Source: Littorina saxatilis
Lineage: Eukaryota > Mollusca > Gastropoda > Littorinimorpha > Littorinidae
Assembly (NCBI RefSeq): GCF_037325665.1
Contig: NC_090252.1
Coordinates: forward strand, 17,891,586 to 17,955,585
DNA length: 64,000 nucleotides
Reading direction: 5' to 3'
The notes under the pieces were generated by a model. It saw nothing but the letters and a program-made list of their open reading frames with translations. It had not been told where the DNA came from and did not search any database. Each line of letters starts with the position of its first letter. Positions within the stretch are counted from its first letter, which is position 1. The translations under genes were made by a program, and so were the position numbers. Shown piece by piece: positions 19,628-51,597 of the stretch.

Positions 19628-20875
19628 TATAGTAGGTGGCTGTGGAACGGTAGACATGCAACGACAACGAACAACAAAAGACAAAGTGTGGAGTACACTC
19701 ATTTTTCTTAACATACGCTAAGTTTCTTTGAGAATGCTCCAAGTGAAAATCAGGGGTTCCTAGGCCTGATATCACAATTAAACAGCTTCTTCTCAGAATC
19801 AGGAGGGAAAAAACGAGATGTCGTGACAAGAACAGACAGCAGCAGCAGCAACAACATTGCTAAATCGTTGCTTTAACAAAATTTCATGTTTAGTATCGCA
19901 GACAAAGCACGGCTACTGATCCGACCAAAGCCACACTTCATGCACGATGGGCACATTGTTATGGCCAGCTTGTTAACTTGAGCATTGTGTATGTTTTACA
20001 TAGAATTGAATGTGTTTGTCGTTGTGTCTGTCATCTATCCTAGTCGTTTGATTTAGAATAAAGCAAACTTATTACAATGACGATTTTCTTCGGTTTTTGA
20101 TGAAGGATTGGCATCAAGACTTTTCCTATTTTCCAACTCTGCCACCATACACTGGCCGTTCAGGTCTGCATGTCGACCACATGGTGTGTGATCAGATTTT
20201 TCGGACATGTTCACAATGGCATCTTACATGACCACCAAATGGAAAATCAGTTGGTATTTGTTATGTTTTTGTGTAAGCACAATCTTCATACAAGTAAACA
20301 GAAACAGTTTTGTTGCAAACAGAGCCTTCATAAGAAAAAATGCTTCTAAGTCAAAATACATACCCCCTTTTTCGTATTGCGTAAAATATACCCATAAATT
20401 CTGGACATCATATTTTTATTTTTTTCACAACAATGAAACCAAACTTTGGCATATGTTTTAGCAATATATTCACAATAAAACCTATGAGTTTGAAGGCTGC
20501 ATCTTGTTTTGTTTATTTTTGAGAATTTTTTTGCAAACCCATGCAAATGGCCAGTTTCTGGGGAGAGACTGGGGAGATAATGGCCAGCATAGAAAGAGTT
20601 AATAAGTAAACTAATGTCAGAAGTAGGTATTTACCTTGTTTGCCTTCGCGTTCTTGATAGCCCGCTGCAGCATTTGTATCACTTCCCTTGACATTCAAAA
20701 CGCCAATGTATTTCTGAAAGGAAAATAAAGATATTGACCGAAACATCACACAAGTGGTATATCATGCTAGGTTTTGTTTACAGTGCCTGTTCTACGACCA
20801 CATCTGATTGTAATTTAAATAAAGAAAAACTGTATCCATTTATTACTTCTCTATTTGTGTGTGTTTGTGTGTGTG

Positions 20876-21233
20876 CAGGGGCGGATCACATCATTTTTAA
20901 GGGGGAGTTTCCAAATTTCTTTTAGGGACAATTTGACGACGCGAAGCGTTTAGTTGAAGACGCGAAGCGTTCAACCTCCTTGGGGGGGGTTCGACAAATG
21001 TTGATAAAAACAAGGAAAATGGATCAATCTGAACCAAGAAACATCCCCTAATACACCTTCCAAAAAAGTAAATATATTAAGAAGAAAAATTTGAATCACA
21101 ACAAGGACAATTGATCGATCTGGCGCAACCTGAGCAAACTAATTAGCCAATTTCTTTCCAAAATCGTCACTTAGAATACAAAGGCCGGCTCCTAAGTGGT
21201 CCGGAAACCCCGGAACCCCCCTCCGGATCCGCC

Positions 21234-21236
<3 letters not shown>
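20876..21236. mobile_element. MITE with GGGGCGGATC-type ends
   Basis: The left end CAGGGGCGGATC and the right end GGATCCGCCC are inverted. It lies in a TG-rich target, so the duplication is ambiguous. The interior repeats GACGCGAAGCGTT twice. Confidence 0.55.
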
Positions 21237-21264
<28 letters not shown>

Positions 21265-22736
21265 ACCGATGACCTTCTCTAAATTCTAATCGTTGCGTTT
21301 GCATGGTAATAAAGTTTTAATACTGGATATGCCCATGAAAAAATATCATTTCTTGTTCATGTCATTGTGTGTGTGTGGCCAGGACCGTGACTTCTGCTTG
21401 CCTCAACGTCTTCAGAAAAGACACAAAATGCCAGCAGGCGTATGTTCTTGGAGCACTCAGTATGCCGTCATCTGCAAACAAATAAATACAAATTATTCAA
21501 TTGTGTAGATAAAGAACAATCATTTTAATATTACAACAAAAAAGTCATATGACTGTAGTCTTCACCAGAGACATCCACTACACTATCTTTAAATAAAACT
21601 GCCGTAAAAAATTGAAATACTATAAAACTTACCCCCACTCAGATCTATTTGGGATCAGTTTCAACCATGTAACGATGCCGGTTTGGACAGATCTGCTAGT
21701 TTGCCGCTGAAACTGAAATCAAAGGCGATCTTCAGAACTATTTCTAATCTTGTATTTGTGATTAATATAAAATACTGATCTTCCCAATAGAAGCTGATGT
21801 GTATACACATGACCAGGACAAGGTATTTTGTTACAGGGCATTTACGCAGACGTCGCAGTTCAAAATATCGTTTTAGATCTGATTTTGTACAGCAGCCTGC
21901 ATGTGTGATTCAGAATCGTCTGCCCTTTTTCGGTTTAACATTTTATGGACGATTCCTATGAGACTAGCTGCTCAATCATAACTGATGACAAATTCAGAAA
22001 CAGATGATGTTTTCAAGTAGGCTACAGTAATGATTCGTTAAAAATGTCAAGCCACTCGTCGATCATTCACACTCAAAGAACCCAAGCCAAATCTGCTCTG
22101 GTTCCGAGCAGCTTTTTCCAACTGAGACCCTAATTGTTACGCATCTGCCGCGAAAAGATAGACCACAAACAAGCGGCACTGTACCATGCTTTCGTTTATG
22201 TTGCTAAACAGATTAAATGTGCATTGTAAATGTGCTTACAGCAAAGAAATGCATCCTTACTTACCACAAAAATACTGGTACCGCATTCATCGCACTTGTG
22301 TCTTCTTACCAAAACCTATCGATATGTTTGTTTACGATATATTGGTAATTACTAACCGTTAACTATTTTTCAAAAATCTGAAATGACTTTTAAGAATCAA
22401 AGAAAGATTCGCTAAAACGGTTGACTTCAGAAAAAAAGCAATATTTTTCTGAACCATGAAATAAAAATCGAAAACTCCGTTTGATCTTTTATTTTGGTAG
22501 ATTGATGACAACAGCCGGAACTGAAAGTACCAGAACCAAAAATTAAGGGCATTAATCAGGTAAACTAAGAAGATTGTCGTTCCTGGCGCGCACTTCACAT
22601 GTCCGTCAAACAGTGTCCGAGTGAGAGAATTTTTTTTTTCTTCGCAGTTCGACAGTATATGAGGCCCTTCTTCATATCAAAGTGTAAAGGTTGCTGAACG
22701 ATGTTTTTCCTTTTTGCTTGTTTAGTTACACTTTAA

Positions 22737-23080
22737 TTCTAACAAAACAAGACATTCACAAGTACATCGACTTGATGGTGGACAAAAAGACGCATAAATG
22801 AAGCGAAAACTTCACAGAAAGCGTTGATTGTGTTCAGTCTCTGACAAGAGGGCCAGAGCAACACAACTTTAAAAAAAAATTAAAAAAAATAAAAATTAAA
22901 GTAGGCGTGTGCCTGTGAGTGAGAGCTAACAGTAGCACCATGTCACGATGTTTATGAATACCATTGTGCAGTTTACTTCCTGGTGTGGAAATAGCTGAGT
23001 GTATTCTGTGCGCCAATAGGTGTCAAAACGCACATTCGAACACTGCTTGAATGATGGCTTAATGAATAACATCATTCAAA
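22737..23080 (+). other. Intergenic sequence downstream of the TTAA element
   Basis: Matches 56173 and 57820-58120 in copy B. Apart from A/T-rich runs I see no gene or element. Confidence 0.6.
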
Positions 23081-23099
23081 GTTTATACTACAGGACACG

Positions 23100-23303
23100 T
23101 ACTTACTGATATTGCGCATACACGCGCACTAACTGCACACAGGTACGCGTGTCTATGCACTGGAACCGGCGCACGCACTGGCGCGTACACACGCACGCAC
23201 ACATGTGCATGCAAGCACTCGCGCGCGATTACACGGACGCACACACCCACGCGCAACTGAGCACGCACGTACGCACGCACGAACACACGTACACACACAC
23301 ACG

Positions 23304-23374
<71 letters not shown>

Positions 23375-23443
23375 GCAGGCACATTCGCACACACATACGT
23401 ATGCACACGCACACGCACACACACACACACACTCAAAACAAAC

Positions 23444-23487
<44 letters not shown>
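23100..23487 (+). repeat. CA/CGCA-rich array, copy A
   Basis: Mixed ACGC and AC dinucleotide repeats, with pure (CA)n at 23280-23370 and 23444-23487. Reading frames across it are repeat artefacts. Confidence 0.95.
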
Positions 23488-23489
<2 letters not shown>

Positions 23490-23913
23490 CTATGTTACAG
23501 TCAAATATCACACTACAAGTAGTTGTCGTGCAAGTGGGATGTCGCAGGTTGTAGACAAGAAATTCAGTCGTAGTCGTAAGTAACAGCAGTGCTGCAGTAG
23601 TGTCTGAGTGTGAGGATCGCGTCATGCGCCTGTGGCCACAGCGACCAGGAAGAAAATTCACTACTTTTGGCAAGCTGCAGCGTAAAGCTGAGAGAGAGAA
23701 AAAATGCATGATACATTTTAGAAAGTCGCACAACAAGTTTTAATCCCAGCAGCACCCTTCGTGCACAATGTGGATCACAATCAGCGATATTTTTAATGCT
23801 CTTCATACCTTGTTTTTCTGTTCAAATGTTTAACAAAAGCTGTTGGCGCCTTACTTTTGCCGTGTCTTTACAAAAGGAATAAAGTGCAACACATCTTGTT
23901 TCACCTTGTCACA

Positions 23914-24098
23914 CAGGGCCGGATCTGCGGGGGGGGGGGGGGGGGGGGGGGTCCAGGGGTTCCGGACCCCCCCCCCCCCCCCCCCCTGGCCATCCAATGT
24001 ACCTCTCAGAGAAAAAAAAAATTGGACTTTGGACCCCTGCCTTCAGTTGGAACCCCCCCCCCCCCCCCCCCCCCTCAAACGAACTTGGTCCGGCCCTG
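23914..24098. mobile_element. MITE with CAGGGCCGGA ends and poly-G/poly-C arms, copy A
   Basis: CAGGGCCGGATC at the left, TCCGGCCCTG at the right, and TCACA on both sides. The interior has long G and C tracts that can pair. Confidence 0.8.
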
Positions 24099-24356
24099 TC
24101 ACAAAGCGTGCTGGCACTTGAACTGATATTTTGACTGCACACACTGTGACCTAACACTGTCTCGTCTAAAATGAAAGGCGCGGGCCGGCCCGCTCCGCCC
24201 GGTGAAAGCACTTCGCCTCACTGTCTCAGATGACTGTGAACAGGCTGTAACGTGGGATAAGACCTTCCTTCCACTTGGTCACATACCAACATTGCACACC
24301 CTGGGTGCTCCCCGTGCACAGTGGGGATGTCTATGAATTAATTTCGTAAACGCCCT
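24099..24356 (+). other. Unique spacer between MITE and TG array
   Basis: Non-coding sequence shared with 59095-59338. Nothing is recognised. Confidence 0.5.
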
Positions 24357-24968
24357 GTGTGTGTGGGGGTGGGGGTGGGTGGTGTTTGTGTGTGTGTGTG
24401 TGTGGTCGGGGTGGTGTTTGTGTGTGTGTGTGTGGTGGTGGGGGTGGTGTTTGTGTGTGTGTGTGGGGGGTGTGTGTGTGGGGGGTGGTGTTTGTGTGTG
24501 TGTGGGGGGTGGTGGTGGTGTTTGTGTGTGTGGGGGGGGGTGGTGTTTGTGTGTGTGCGTGTGTGTGGTGTTTGTGTGTGTGTGTGTGTGTGTGTGTGGG
24601 GTGGTGGTGGTGTTTGTGTGTGTGTGGTGTTTGTGTGTGTGGGTGGGTGGTGGTGTTTGTGTGTGTGTGTGTGTGGTGTTTGTGTGTGTGTGTGTGCGTG
24701 TGTGTGTGCGTGTGTGGGGGGAGTGGTGTTTGTGTGTGTGTGTGTGCGTGTGTGTATGTGTGTGTGTGTGGGAGGGTGTGTGTTTGTGTGTGTGTGTGTC
24801 TATGTGTTTGTGTGTGTGTGTGTGGGAGGGTGTGTGTTTGTGTGTGTGTGTTTGTGTGTGTGTTTGAGTGTGTGTGTGTGTGTGTGTTTCTGTGTGTTTG
24901 TGTGTGTCTTTGTGTGTGGGTGTGTTTGTGTGTGTGTGTGTGTGTGTTTGAGTGTGTGTGTTTCTGTG

Positions 24969-25023
<55 letters not shown>

Positions 25024-25081
25024 GTGTGTTTGTGTGTGTGAGAGTGTATGTGTGTGTGTGTGTTTGTGTGTCTGGGTGTTT

Positions 25082-25115
<34 letters not shown>

Positions 25116-25244
25116 ATGCGTGTGTGTGCCGGTGTGTGTATGTTTGTGTGTGTGAGAGTATGTGTGTGTGTGTATGTTTGTGTGTGTGGGTGTGTGTGTG
25201 TGTCACTGTGTGTGTGTGTGTGGTTGTATGTGTGTGTGTGTGTC

Positions 25245-25296
<52 letters not shown>
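24357..25296 (+). repeat. TG/TTTG/GGTG-rich array, copy A
   Basis: About 940 bases of TG repeats with regular GGGGG/TTTG interruptions and strong G/T strand bias. Long frames in all three forward frames are artefacts of the repeat. Confidence 0.97.
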
Positions 25297-25301
<5 letters not shown>

Positions 25302-26880
25302 GTTTAAGAAATAAATCCACCACAGCAATCCGGCATGTTGTTGATTTGTGTTATGTGCCCAAGTGGATTATTGGTCTCATCCCGTGTAGAACCCAGGCCA
25401 GATCAGAGACCGTGAAGCTGAACTGCTAACACGAGAAGGAGACTGTCTTTTATCAATGCCCTCAAAATGAACCCTTTGCCTTCACACGCGATCTTAGAAC
25501 AGGTGTAATAAATGAAACAGGAAGAAAATTGTTGTTTATAAACTTCAGAGTAAGAGTCTCCGTATAAGTGTGTGCGCGTCACAAACACCTGAAGATTTCG
25601 GGTATACGGGTGTGAGTCGGCGCATATGTGTATATTCGCTCGACGTGAAAGTATACATACTGACGGTGTGTGTCAATACGGACATGTACTGTAAGTAGCA
25701 GTTCAGTGCTGAAGACTTGATCAGCACAAACAGAGGTGTCGGTGTGATGAACGCTGCGACGAAGATTTACAACAAAAAGGTAACACCTATGTTAGTGAAG
25801 AAAAAAAGGGAGGAAGAATCGTGGCAGAAAGATCCGAGTTGCACATCTAGACTAGTTTGAATATATTGCATCACTTTCTGGCTTATAACTTTGTGAACCT
25901 TTTGGCTGCTGTGTAGGTATGCCTGTCATTCATTGATAACGATGTGTATTCAGTAGACAAACCTATCACTTGACTGTTACGGAATTGTGACTGAAATTGT
26001 GACGAGAAAATCATAGAGTATCGAACTTTGTCTGTGTATAAAGTGAAGTCGTAACTCAACGGGCGAGAGATCGAATTGGTTGATATATAATTATGCAGAG
26101 GGTTCATGGATCGAGCAAAATTGTCCTCGCTGTGAAATTTGCAGTGTCGTGGCGACAGCGGAGAAGTGCTAACACCCGCACAGACTTAACGGGTATCCCC
26201 CGCCCGTCTTGTCCTATTTTACAATCGCTTTCGGAATAAAACGATATTCTAGGTCTGAACAGTAGTGTATGCATTACCATATACACAGCAGGATACATTT
26301 TGTAGAAATAATTGTAAGGGCCAAGTTTTACCTGCTCAGAGTCAGCGGCACAGACGACGCACTGCAGATTATTGATGCCGCGGTAGGGATTATGACGAGT
26401 ACGTGGTCTGTTTTCTTTTCATGCAGCGTGTAGCGGGCTGTAATAATCTGCAGTGCGTCGTCTGTCCTGCTGAAATTACACAGGTGAGCGCCGGGCCTAA
26501 GGAACCTATGCTCCTCCAGGACAAGCATGACAGCGAATAGAGACTTTAGATGCCAGAGAATTGCTATTGGCTACACTGCGGGTATTGTTTTCGATTAACA
26601 TTCAGTCTTAATGCGAGTATTGAACCAAAGGCGGCATGTGTGCTTGAGATAAATTCCTTTTTTTACTGCAGAAAGAGACAGACAACCGTTGATGAGTTCC
26701 CTTGATTCAAACAAAACTGTATCGTGACATTAATACAATATTTAACATTGAGGATCCGAACATGAGTTCCCTTTTGACGACACAAATAGATGCTCTAAGC
26801 TACAACTAAAAGTATGAGCTCACACCACAACTGCATGAAGACAAATTGACGACAATACCCTGAATCCGTGTCGCATGTTT
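25297..26880 (+). other. Intergenic sequence, mostly block A only after 25793
   Basis: 25297-25793 matches 63024-63530. The rest has no match in the window. Apart from the 23-bp inverted repeat at 26351-26464, no element or gene is recognised. Confidence 0.55.
26351..26464. repeat. Perfect 23-bp inverted repeat (hairpin, 68-bp loop)
   Basis: 26351-26373 (CAGACGACGCACTGC...) is the exact inverse of 26442-26464. Short direct flanking matches were not found. It could be a small MITE or a structured transcript. Confidence 0.8.
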
Positions 26881-27146
26881 AGTCAGTATAATATTGTGCG
26901 CATGTAGCATGTTACACATGTTCCCACCGATTTTTAATCAGTTACAGATTCACTGTTGAAACGAGCGTTCTAGGAGTGTCTCATTTATAGGCAGTATAAA
27001 ACGTTTCGCATGTAGCATGTTACACATTTTCACACCGATTTTTCATTACAGATTCAGTGTTGAAACGAGCGTTCTAGGAGTGTCTCATTTATAGGCAGTA
27101 TAAACTTTTCGCATGTAGCATGTTACACATTTTCCCACCGATTTTT

Positions 27147-27489
27147 ACACCCCCGGTATAGGGGTGTGTATAGGATTCGATCGATGTGTTTGTTTGTTTG
27201 TTTGTGTGTTTGTGTGTTTGTGTTCGCATATAGATCTCAAGAATGAACGAACCGATCGTCACCAAACTTGGTGAACAGGTTCTATACATTCCTGAGACGG
27301 TCCTTACAAAAATTGGGACCAGTCAAACACACGGTTAGGGAGTTATTGGTGGATTAAGATTCTACAAGGACTTATAGCGGGACATATTAATGGTCAAAGG
27401 GAAATAACCTTCTCAGTTGGTGGCAGTGAGAATGGTTATTTCCCTTTGACCAACGGGGGTGTTTTTCCTACCTCGGAGGAATTTCTTGT
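27147..27489 (+). mobile_element. Helentron-like element, family H3
   Basis: It starts ACACCCCCG, and the inverse CGGGGGTGT is at 27454-27462. A TTCCT...AGGAA hairpin and TTTCTTGT follow. An internal foldback (GGTCAAAGGGAAATAACC and its inverse) lies at 27393-27451. It is inserted within a minisatellite unit. Confidence 0.75.
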
Positions 27490-27780
27490 TCATTTCAGAT
27501 TCAGTGTTGAAACGAGCGTTCTAGGAGTGTCTCATTAATAGGCAGTATAACACTTTTCGCATGTAGCATGTTACACATTTTCCCACCGATTTTTCATTAC
27601 AGATTCAGTGTTGAAACGAGCGTTCTAGGAGTGTCTCGGTTATAGGCAGTTTTAAACTGTTCGCATGTAGCATGTTACACATTTTCACACCGATTTTTCA
27701 TTACAGATTCAGTGTTGAAACGAGCGTTCTAGGAGTGCCTCATTCATAGGCAGTATAAACTTTTCGAATGTAGCATGTTA

Positions 27781-28013
27781 GGCCACAAAAAAAAAATAGG
27801 TCTGTTTACGGTAACCCGACCGACCCTATTTTTTTCGCGCGACCCTAGACTTTTTTTTGGCATTTGGGGGGAAAAAAAAAAATCTTGTTTTTTTTTTGCA
27901 AAATAACGTAAAAATATGGTTTTTTGGAAAAAAAAAAAAAAAAATCCCGACCTACCGACCATATTTTTTTGGGCCTATGTTACCGTAAACAGACCTATTT
28001 TTTTGGGGGGGCC
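27781..28013. mobile_element. PIF/Harbinger-type MITE
   Basis: Inverted ends (GGCC then A-rich, then TAGGTCTGTTTACGGTAAC and its inverse). The TTA duplication (27778-27780 and 28014-28016) fits the TWA preference of the family. 233 bp. Confidence 0.8.
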
Positions 28014-28070
28014 TTACAAATTTTCCCACCGATTTCTCATTACAGATTCAGTGTTGAAACGAGCGTTCCT

Positions 28071-28400
28071 CGAGTGTTCTGAGAAGCCTGCAGCACTCTG
28101 GCAAGGAAGTCCTACCCGGGGGAAGTTTACCAGCAACGTCGGGCCATTTCTTTTTGTGACGGGGTTTATTTCGGCCTTGGTGGAAACCCACACGATTTTT
28201 TCCCCCCGAGGAATGACTGACGGAGTTATGGCCCTTGACAGGCAGCGAGGTAAGATTGCTTGCACTTGAAAGGATCAAATCAGGACATTATGGCAACATT
28301 TCCTGGTTTTATCATGTGACAATTGAGGGTTGCATATTCGGTCACTGGGCTGAGATCGTTTTATGTGTTTGTGTGGTGGTGGTGGTTGTGGTTGGGGGGG
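28071..28400 (+). other. Unassigned sequence after the minisatellite
   Basis: Open in one frame to 28269 but without recognisable homology or splice context. I see no supported gene. Confidence 0.4.
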
Positions 28401-28486
28401 GGGGGTGATGGTGTGTGTGTGTGTCAGTGTGTGTGTGTGCACGGTGTGAGAGAGTGTGTGTGCGTGTGTGTATGTGAGAGAGAGAG

Positions 28487-28552
<66 letters not shown>

Positions 28553-28553
28553 C
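28400..28553 (+). repeat. (GT)n/(GA)n microsatellite
   Basis: GT repeats with a short GAGAGAGAGAGAG interruption, followed by G-rich sequence up to the gap. Confidence 0.95.
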
Positions 28554-28800
28554 GGGGGTAGGGGGTAGTTTTTTTAGGGGGCAGTTGTCGGGGCCGGGGT
28601 AAGTATCCTGGGGGAGGTGGGGGGGGGGGGGGGATTGAACGGGGCCAATAAGCTCGCGACCCTCATAGCTAGCTGAGAGAACTTGCCAAGGAGCGACATT
28701 GCCCAGTCAGGAAGTAGTGACTGTAGCTAGCCTTGTTAACACCAATAGCTCAATATCGTCTCCATAATTGTAGTGATCCAATTACCCTGGATTGATTTAA

Positions 28801-29000
28801 NNNNNNNNNNNNNNNNNNNNNNNNNNNNNNNNNNNNNNNNNNNNNNNNNNNNNNNNNNNNNNNNNNNNNNNNNNNNNNNNNNNNNNNNNNNNNNNNNNNN
28901 NNNNNNNNNNNNNNNNNNNNNNNNNNNNNNNNNNNNNNNNNNNNNNNNNNNNNNNNNNNNNNNNNNNNNNNNNNNNNNNNNNNNNNNNNNNNNNNNNNNN
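28801..29000. other. Assembly gap (200 N)
   Basis: Exactly 200 undetermined bases, a typical scaffolding spacer. It separates the block holding copy A from the block holding copy B. Confidence 0.99.
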
Positions 29001-49351
<20,351 letters not shown>

Positions 49352-49471
49352 ACTGCCACTAGACCAGCACTAGACCATCGCATCACTTCACTCCTGACAA
49401 CAACAGTCCTTTACTCCATCAACTAGCCCTCACGTCTACACCAAACCTAGTCCTTGCTGGCCCATTGTCTC

Positions 49472-49748
49472 TCTAGCCAAGATACAAGTAGCAGGTCTTG
49501 GTGGCCAAGATATCAAAATGGCTGTTGGTCTGGGTAGCCGAGACATAAACAGTTGATCTTGGTAGCTGAGACACAACAAATAGCTGGTCTTGGTAGCCGA
49601 GAGACAAATAGCTGGTCTTGGTAGCCGAGAGAAGTAGTTAGTCTCGGTAGCCAAGATACTTTTGATTTTGTTAGCCAAGACACACACAGCTCAAAATGGC
49701 CATTAGTCTTGGTAGCCAAGACGCAAATGGTTGGTCTCGGTAGACAGC
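49472..49748 (+). repeat. Degenerate tandem repeat in the 3' UTR, copy B
   Basis: Imperfect units with a TCTTGGTAGCCGAGA-like core, unit for unit like 9273-9550. Confidence 0.75.
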
Positions 49749-50560
49749 AAGCCGTTGTGATAGATGATTTTTTTCTAAAATGGCTTTGTTTGAATAGTTA
49801 GCATCTTTCCATCGTTACTGATTGTCATGTTACAAACTCTGAAATGTAGCTCATTCTGTGTTGGGGTTTAAAAACACCCGGGCGTATTTCATGTTTGTTT
49901 GAATGATTTGTCAACGTCACAAAATGAATTTGTGTGAGCCCGTGGAAATTGAACCATGTTCAGTAAAACACATTCCAAGAACATTGTGCATATGAAGAGT
50001 AAATACATTTAGTTTCTTTATTGTGTGAATCCCACCCATTTGATGTCAATTATAGGTAGTGAATCACTAAGTGATTGGTTTATTCTTGGAAGTAAACTTG
50101 TAGCTCTCTCTGACTGTGTATTGGTTTGTTTGTCCTGTTAGCTTTCTGACTTTATTTGTAATTACTAGATTGTGTATGCAGCAATTGTGATTGAATACAT
50201 TGGTACAGCAAGCCATGTGAAACAAGTTGTACATTTGTTATGTGTCTAAATGAAGAAACTTGCACAGCGATGCAGCGTGAAATTGCACAGAGAGTGTGTT
50301 GTTTTAACTTGTTTTGTACATTTGATTTTCGTATTGATCAGATCTTCATTGTTTTATACATGTATTGATTTTGTGATGATATGTACAGTCAGAGCATTCC
50401 ACTGACTGCAACAGCATTCACAAGCGTTGAATGGGGACATGTGAAGTTTTGGGGTAGAGTGAATTAACTTTTTGTATTTATTTCTGTAGTCTTTTACCTG
50501 ACTTGATGAGGTAACAGTGAGTGAGCTGTTTGAAAGAACTGTGGGTGAAATCATTGTGTC

Positions 50561-50673
50561 TTTGTGAACAAGAAACAATTGACAAGTGGCTCTATCCCAT
50601 CTCCCCCCTTTCCCCGTCGCGATATAACCTTCGTGGTTGAAAACGACGTTAAACACCAAATAAAGAAAGACAG
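50561..50673 (+). mobile_element. SINE 3' end in the 3' UTR, copy B
   Basis: Ends GTTGAAAACGACGTTAAACA then CCAAATAAAGAAAG. Target duplications are at 50549-50560 and 50674-50685. Confidence 0.85.
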
Positions 50674-50950
50674 AATCATTGTGTCACTCTTGTAGCATTG
50701 CATCAAATCTTCTGTGAGGGGTTTGAAGCTTTGTCATGTTTTAAAGATTACAATGAGCTTTCATCTTAAATGAAAATTTAATGCACCCACGTTTTTGAGT
50801 TATACTTCCGAAGAAATGCCTCCAAAAGCATGAGTCGTATACTTTTCTAAAGTATTGCTAATTTTGTTGAGACACAATTGTTGTTCATGTAAACGGGGAT
50901 GCTATGGTACATCTCTTGGGAGTGCTTGTAGCATTTGGAAGTAAACAAAA

Positions 50951-51203
50951 CTAGATAGATAGATAGATAGATCATTTATTGCCAAATGTACAATACATGA
51001 ATGAACATAAAAAATACACGAGGAAAGCAGCTTGCTGTGTGATAAAAACAAAAATAAATAGCATTCATACATCACTGGCGCATAGCATCATACATACATG
51101 GGTAGGACAATTTGGTATCACAGTAACTAATACATACACTATACAGACATGGTGAGAACTATGAAACTCTAAGAGCTATCGGAACCCCAATAAAAGTACT
51201 GCA
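50951..51203 (-). mobile_element. LINE 3' end with (ATCT)n tail, B-only
   Basis: It begins with inverse tail AGATAGATAGATAGATAG, then TCATTTATTGCCAAATGT. It interrupts AAACAAAACTGGAATAATTT of copy A near 10780. No coding sequence is recognised. It resembles the 3' end at 60131 in having TTTATTG next to the tail. Confidence 0.65.
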
Positions 51204-51498
51204 ATAATTTATCATCAATGGTCTTCATAGAAGTAAATGCAAGATGTGAAAGTATATAAATATAAACAGTGTTGTAGACAGGATAGGTTATAGTTTCCAG
51301 TTACGTGGCATTTATTTATCTGTGCGTACAGTTATTCTGCAATAGTTGTCTGAGTGATACGTGGAGAACAAAATGTAGAAATCTGGGTTGGCATCACTTG
51401 TCAGAGTGTGTATCTTTAGAAATGTGGATGTATTTAGAAATGTTATCGTCTGTTCATTGAGCGAGTGTGTGTGCAGTGTTCTTCATAGCGATGTACAG

Positions 51499-51504
51499 AA
51501 TAAA
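51499..51504 (+). promoter_or_regulatory. ATP6V1A: Candidate polyadenylation signal AATAAA, copy B
   Basis: Same position relative to the stop as in copy A once insertions are discounted. Confidence 0.35.
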
Positions 51505-51597
51505 CTTACTTATGCTAAACTGAATCAGTCCACGACTTTTGCCCCGTTATCTTGTTTGTTTGAGGTTTTGCATGCATGAGCATGTATTTGGTTCAAT

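Larger units (their letters stand above)
14809..22732. mobile_element. 7.9 kb TTAA-bounded element with 14-bp inverted repeats, A-only
   Basis: The left end AGTGTAACTAAACA (14809-14822) is the exact inverse of the right end (22719-22732), and TTAA flanks both (14805-14808 and 22733-22736). Copy B has TTTAGATC-TTAA-TTCTAAC with a single TTAA (56169-56172), an intact empty site. TTAA targets are known for piggyBac-type transposases, but the terminal bases are not the usual CCY and I see no transposase or other recognisable gene inside. It contains a (GA)n array, a foldback element, a MITE and a telomere-motif palindrome. I cannot tell whether it is one large non-autonomous element or captured DNA. 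Confidence 0.7.
26885..28070 (+). repeat. Minisatellite, unit 103-108 bp, at least six copies
   Basis: Units carry GCATGTAGCATGTTACACAT, CCACCGATTTTT and GTTGAAACGAGCGTTCTAGG. Unit starts are at about 26900, 27008, 27111, 27559, 27663 and 27766, with part of another after 28016. Two elements (27147-27489 and 27781-28013) interrupt the array. Confidence 0.92.
49352..51530 (+). other. ATP6V1A: Putative 3' UTR of ATP6V1A copy B
   Basis: Counterpart of 9153-11110. It contains the degenerate tandem repeat (49472-49748), a SINE end (50561-50673), a B-only LINE end (50951-51203) and AATAAA at 51499-51504. The extent is inferred. Confidence 0.5.

Noticed and set aside
14809-22732. Viral or LTR origin for the 7.9 kb block
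   Set aside because: No polymerase, capsid, integrase or long direct repeats are seen. The ends are short and inverted, with TTAA.
24331-25429. Long reading frames rich in Cys/Val/Gly or His/Thr in the TG array (also 59315-60181, 23083-23736 and 58142-58583)
   Set aside because: They appear in several frames on both strands because dinucleotide repeats lack stop codons. No protein signal.
26885-28070. CRISPR-like regular spacing
   Set aside because: The whole 103-108 bp unit repeats, with no unique spacers, in a eukaryotic genome. It is a minisatellite.
27916-28269. Possible gene after the minisatellite
   Set aside because: The frame begins inside a MITE and crosses a minisatellite unit. 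The rest has no recognisable homology.
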